This document shows positions 7,114-9,623 of a DNA stretch of 9,623 bases, piece after piece. The stretch spans positions 1-9,623 of the forward strand of contig JAVBYA010000298.1 of NCBI GenBank assembly GCA_030824295.1, written 5' to 3'. Both the position numbers and the translations under genes were made by a program. Positions within the stretch are counted from its first letter, which is position 1, and every line of letters begins with the position of its first letter. The stretch comes from Bacteroidota bacterium (GTDB lineage Bacteria; Bacteroidota; Ignavibacteria; UBA10030; UBA8401). Under the pieces are notes generated by a model that was not told where the DNA came from, ran no database searches, and saw nothing but the letters and a program-made list of their open reading frames with translations.

Positions 7114-8115
7114 ATGAAGAATCACTTTGAGATACATGTTCCTCCCGGACAGACCAAGGAACGGCTGGATGTGTACCTGACCAACCGGACGGAGAACGCC
7201 ACGCGCAACAAAGTGCAGGAGGCGATCAAGAACGGCGAAGTGCTGGTGAACGGGAAGAGCGTCAAACCGAGCTATGTGGTGCTGCCCGAGGACCTGATCA
7301 CGGTGAATCTCTCCCGTCCCGACCCGCCGGAAGTGAAAGCGGAGGATATCCCGCTGGAGATCGTCCATGAGGATGACTACCTGCTGGTAGTGAACAAACC
7401 GGCCGGTATGGTGACCCATCCTGCGTATAAGAATTATTCCGGCACGCTCGTAAATGCGTTGATGCATCACTCCGAACAGCTCTCGCAGCTGCATGCGGAA
7501 GAGGACGAGGAGTTCGACATCGTCCGTCCCGGCATCGTGCACCGGCTGGACAAGGATACGAGCGGACTATTGGTGGTGGCGAAGGATGAGACAACGCATC
7601 AAAAGCTGGCGAAGCAGTTCGCCGCCAAGACATCGGAGCGGGAGTATCACGCCGTGGTGTGGGGACGGTTCAAGCAGGAGAGCGGGACGATCGATGCGCC
7701 GCTGGGACGGAGCAAGAGCGACCGGAAGAAAGTGGCGGTGGTGGCGGACGGAAAGAACGCCATGACCGATTACGAAGTGATCGAACAGTTCGAGTACGTT
7801 ACGCTCATCCGCCTGCATCTGCATACCGGACGGACCCATCAGATCCGTGTGCATTGCGCGCATATCAACCATCCCGTCTTCGGCGATGTGACGTATGGCG
7901 GGGACCAGATCATGATCGGCGGCATCGAAGGGAAGAAGCTGGCTGAGGTGAAGAACCTGCTTGCCATGATGCCGCGCCAGGCGCTGCATGCCAAGAAACT
8001 TGGATTCGTACACCCGCACACTAAAAAGATGATGCGCTTCGACAGCGAACTGCCGAAGGATATGCTCGACATCCTCGCGTTGCTGCGGGAACGCAAACTC
8101 ACCCCTAATCACTGA
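7114..8115 (+). CDS. rluD: RluA/RluD-family 23S rRNA pseudouridine synthase
   Basis: A 333-residue enzyme that isomerises uridine to pseudouridine in large-subunit rRNA. An N-terminal S4-like RNA-binding domain (about residues 10-70; ERLDVYL, AIKNGEVLVNGK) precedes the RluA catalytic domain. Motifs are LLVVNKPAGMVTHP, then GIVHRLDKDTSGLL with catalytic D146, then LHTGRTHQIRVH and HARKL-like HAKKLGF near the end. S4 plus catalytic domain is the RluC/RluD layout. The HRLDKDTSG wording and position after lspA favour RluD (helix 69 of 23S rRNA), but site specificity cannot be read from sequence alone. I use the ATG at 7114; an in-frame ATG at 7072 lies inside the terminator hairpin and would translate its T-run. 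No clear Shine-Dalgarno is present upstream. Confidence 0.93.
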   Translation: MKNHFEIHVPPGQTKERLDVYLTNRTENATRNKVQEAIKNGEVLVNGKSVKPSYVVLPEDLITVNLSRPDPPEVKAEDIPLEIVHEDDYLLVVNKPAGMVTHPAYKNYSGTLVNALMHHSEQLSQLHAEEDEEFDIVRPGIVHRLDKDTSGLLVVAKDETTHQKLAKQFAAKTSEREYHAVVWGRFKQESGTIDAPLGRSKSDRKKVAVVADGKNAMTDYEVIEQFEYVTLIRLHLHTGRTHQIRVHCAHINHPVFGDVTYGGDQIMIGGIEGKKLAEVKNLLAMMPRQALHAKKLGFVHPHTKKMMRFDSELPKDMLDILALLRERKLTPNH

Positions 8116-8131
8116 CAGCCCGACCGTGACC

Positions 8132-8782
8132 ATGAACCGTCCTCTGCGCCCCTGGCTGCTTCCTGCAGGATTGTTATTCTTGTCCATCATCCCGGCCATC
8201 GCCGGAACGGTCCGCCTGCTGCAGATCGCTCAGGGCGCAACCGTCACGCCGGAGAATACGCGCTTCCTGACCGCGCCGGTCCCTGCGGCGCTGCATATCG
8301 TCAGTGTCGTCGTCTATTGCATGCTGGGAGCATTCCAGTTCGTTCCTCGCATCCGTTCCCGGTATCCTGCCTGGCACCGCTGGTCAGGCCGTGTGCTGGT
8401 GCCTGCCGGACTCATTGCGTCGCTGAGCGGACTCTGGATGACATTCTACTATGCCTGGCCGCAGTATGATGGTCAGGGACTGTATCTTATCCGCATTGTT
8501 GTCGGTACGGTGATGACGTACGGACTGATCGCCGCCACCACTGCGATCCTTAACAAGGATATAGCCCGTCACCGGGCATGGATGATGCGCGCCTACGCGC
8601 TCGGTCTCGGTGCCGGTACGCAAGTCCTTACGCATATCCCCTGGTTGTTGCTGCCGGATTATCACAATGAAACATTCCGGACCATCAGCATGGCGGCCGG
8701 GTGGGGGATCAACGTCGCTGTTGTGGAATGGCGGCTGTCCGGTTCACGGTTCCGTGCACAGAAAGGAGAAGATCATGCGTAA
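8132..8782 (+). CDS. DUF2306-type multi-pass membrane protein
   Basis: A 216-residue predicted inner-membrane protein with about six hydrophobic segments (roughly 9-30, 50-71, 86-108, 117-139, 151-172, 184-200). Histidines sit at segment ends: H55 in ALHIVSVVVY, H82 in WHRWSGRV, H147 in ARHRAWMMRAYAL, and H168. The WHRWSGR and RHRAWMMRAYAL wording resembles the uncharacterised DUF2306 family. Conserved membrane histidines would suit haem or metal binding, but that is inference. The start is ATG at 8132; a GTG two codons earlier (8126) is equally possible, and neither has a good Shine-Dalgarno. It begins 16 bases after the rluD stop. Its last 8 bases overlap the start of the next gene, so the two are probably translated together. 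Codon use matches the rest of the chromosome. Confidence 0.8.
   Translation: MNRPLRPWLLPAGLLFLSIIPAIAGTVRLLQIAQGATVTPENTRFLTAPVPAALHIVSVVVYCMLGAFQFVPRIRSRYPAWHRWSGRVLVPAGLIASLSGLWMTFYYAWPQYDGQGLYLIRIVVGTVMTYGLIAATTAILNKDIARHRAWMMRAYALGLGAGTQVLTHIPWLLLPDYHNETFRTISMAAGWGINVAVVEWRLSGSRFRAQKGEDHA
8764..8768 (+). promoter_or_regulatory. Ribosome binding site of the lipoprotein gene
   Basis: AGGAG within AAAGGAGAA lies 6 bases before the ATG at 8775 and inside the end of the DUF2306-type gene. It is the best Shine-Dalgarno in the window. It decides the start, which also places the lipoprotein signal peptide exactly at the N-terminus. Confidence 0.85.
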
Positions 8783-9206
8783 CCACATTCTCATACTGTT
8801 ATCGATCATTCTTCTGACAGGATGCGATGCTGCTGCTGATGCTCCGGCACCGTCTGCGCCGTACGAACAGTGGAAGTCGCAGAACCTGCATTCCTATAGT
8901 ATGGAACAGGTGCGTGCCTGTTTCTGCATCGACGGCGGAACGCGGATGAAGGTGATCGTCAAACAGGATACGGTCTTCTCCGTTATGCGCCTGAGCGATT
9001 CCACGATGCTGTCCTATCCGCAAACGCGGACCTACTTACCGATCGATTCCCTGTTCTCCATCATCCAAAACCCGGGGAGCGACTCTCTGGTCGTGGAATA
9101 CCATCCGGACCTTGGCTATCCTATCAAACTTGATATCAATCCGCAGCAGCACCCGGTGGACGGGGGAGTGCTGTACGAAACATCTTCACTGCAGCCGCTG
9201 CACTGA
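8775..9206 (+). CDS. Small DUF6174-type lipoprotein
   Basis: A 143-residue predicted lipoprotein. The signal peptide is MRNHILILLSIILLTGC with lipobox LLTGC, so the mature protein starts at C17 and would be processed by LspA. A short Ala/Pro linker (about 18-29) precedes a compact domain with W33, SYSMEQVRACFC (40-51; a CxC pair at C49 and C51), a beta-rich middle (MKVIVKQDTVFSVM), TYLPIDSLFSII (86-97) and EYHPDLGYPIKLD (108-120). The order of SY, CFC, a valine-rich strand, IDxLF and YxPxLGYP fits the uncharacterised DUF6174 family. D18 follows the lipid-bearing Cys; in enterobacteria Asp at +2 retains a lipoprotein in the inner membrane, but that rule is not universal. It overlaps the DUF2306-type gene by 8 bases. 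A 9-base repeat region and no T-run terminator follow. Molecular function is unknown. Confidence 0.85.
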   Translation: MRNHILILLSIILLTGCDAAADAPAPSAPYEQWKSQNLHSYSMEQVRACFCIDGGTRMKVIVKQDTVFSVMRLSDSTMLSYPQTRTYLPIDSLFSIIQNPGSDSLVVEYHPDLGYPIKLDINPQQHPVDGGVLYETSSLQPLH

Positions 9207-9285
9207 CGGTCACTGTTCATTCAGAGAGTCGTCGCTTCGCCGTACACGGCAAAAAATCGGACACATTTCTCTCAATATCACTTTC

Positions 9286-9313
9286 AGTGCAGTTTCATCA
9301 AAAAAACCGCACT
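9286..9313 (+). repeat. Near-perfect hairpin downstream of the lipoprotein gene
   Basis: AGTGCAGTTT (9286-9295) can pair with AAACCGCACT (9304-9313) over ten positions with one A-C mismatch, around an 8-base loop. No T-run follows (next bases are TTCGAAG), so it is not a standard intrinsic terminator. It could end the rluD-DUF2306-lipoprotein transcript with Rho or protect its 3' end. Confidence 0.5.
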
Positions 9314-9471
9314 TTCGAAGCTGTTCTCTCCGTTTGCCAAACAAGTATCGTCCTGAAGTGCTCGTGCAGTTCGCTTGACGGTGAATTGCGGTTTTCGTAC
9401 ACTACCTCAATAATTGTGCTCTCACGTGGCCAGTCAGCTGATGATGGCGAAGATCTCCACCTCAGAGAACG

Positions 9472-9517
9472 AATATCATCAAGAAGTTCGCGGTGGTGTT
9501 TGCGGAGTGATGATATT
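9472..9517. repeat. Perfect 10-base inverted repeat with 26-base spacer
   Basis: AATATCATCA (9472-9481) is the exact reverse complement of TGATGATATT (9508-9517). It lies just upstream of, and partly over, a promoter-like site, so it could be a pair of operator half-sites about 36 bases apart or a long-loop hairpin. Confidence 0.6.
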
Positions 9518-9531
9518 GAATTGCTATATTC
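9499..9531 (+). promoter_or_regulatory. Possible Bacteroidota-like promoter
   Basis: TTTG at 9499-9502 followed after 22 bases by TATATTC at 9525-9531 loosely resembles the Bacteroidota pattern (TTTG, about 19 bases, TAnnTTTG). It lies in an AT-rich stretch and would drive a gene past the right edge. Spacing and -7 match are imperfect. Confidence 0.3.
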
Positions 9532-9623
9532 TTAGATTAATGAAAAACATACATCACGTGAGCGACTATAAATCGCCTGGTCTCCCGTCAGCATACATTC
9601 AGTAATAGAGTGAAAACAGGGAA

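Larger units (their letters stand above)
9207..9623. other. 417-base stretch without a supported gene
   Basis: Base composition drifts toward AT and no reading frame looks like a protein: the open frames here are short, lack ribosome sites, and are rich in Ser, Cys and Arg. I find no tRNA fold. The stretch holds a near-perfect hairpin with related short repeats (9286-9395), a perfect 10-base inverted repeat (9472-9517) and a promoter-like AT-rich site near 9525, listed separately. It is probably the intergenic region and promoter of a gene beyond the window. Confidence 0.65.

Noticed and set aside
8610..8774. Longer N-terminus for the lipoprotein
   Set aside because: AAAGGAGAA and an immediate lipoprotein signal peptide place the start at 8775.
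9239..9256. Hairpin GCCGT-AC-ACGGC followed by six A residues as a terminator
   Set aside because: The A-run lies 3' of the hairpin on the + strand, which puts the T-run on the wrong side for termination in either direction.
9112..9605. Three short + strand open frames (9112-9378, 9287-9535, 9414-9605)
   Set aside because: No ribosome sites, no recognisable motifs, and they run through repeats and promoter-like sequence; one overlaps the lipoprotein gene in another frame.
1..9623. CRISPR array, tRNA or rRNA genes
   Set aside because: No regularly spaced repeats and no tRNA or rRNA signature seen on either strand.

Overview
The window is about 9.6 kb of a bacterial chromosome. All convincing genes lie on the + strand and code at moderately high GC (a hand count of 4861-4920 gives 34 G/C in 60 bases). 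The block ileS (eukaryote-like type 2 enzyme), a dksA/traR-type zinc-finger regulator, lspA and an rluD-like gene, with a purine nucleoside phosphorylase upstream, suggests the Bacteroidota/Chlorobiota/Ignavibacteria (FCB) group, perhaps an Ignavibacteria or Kapabacteria-like lineage. That placement is inferred from gene order and protein style only.

Layout: 1-64 holds the last codons of an unrecognised upstream gene that overlaps the next start (ATGA). 61-882 is a trimeric-type purine nucleoside phosphorylase. 887-2617 is a strikingly AT-rich gene for an OLD-like ATPase with a TOPRIM-like C-terminus. It sits between the phosphorylase and ileS with 4 bases on its left and none on its right. 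2618-5809 is ileS, 5842-6354 a DksA/TraR-like protein with a histone-like Lys/Ala/Pro tail, and 6357-6968 lspA. A textbook intrinsic terminator at 7061-7089 separates this block from rluD (7114-8115), a DUF2306-type membrane protein (8132-8782) and an overlapping small DUF6174-type lipoprotein (8775-9206). The last 417 bases hold no gene I can support, but contain inverted repeats and a possible promoter.

How it works together: most genes are housekeeping functions, namely nucleoside salvage, tRNA charging, transcriptional control, lipoprotein maturation and rRNA pseudouridylation. The exception is the AT-rich ATPase gene, which looks like a horizontally acquired stand-alone OLD-family candidate (a family with known phage-defence members) inserted start codon to stop codon into a housekeeping operon. 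A 6-base AATGTT repeat spans its start and the ileS start. The second notable point is that IleRS carries the class I signature in the order G-I-H-H instead of H-x-G-H, a swap reported to give extreme mupirocin resistance in some type 2 IleRS enzymes.
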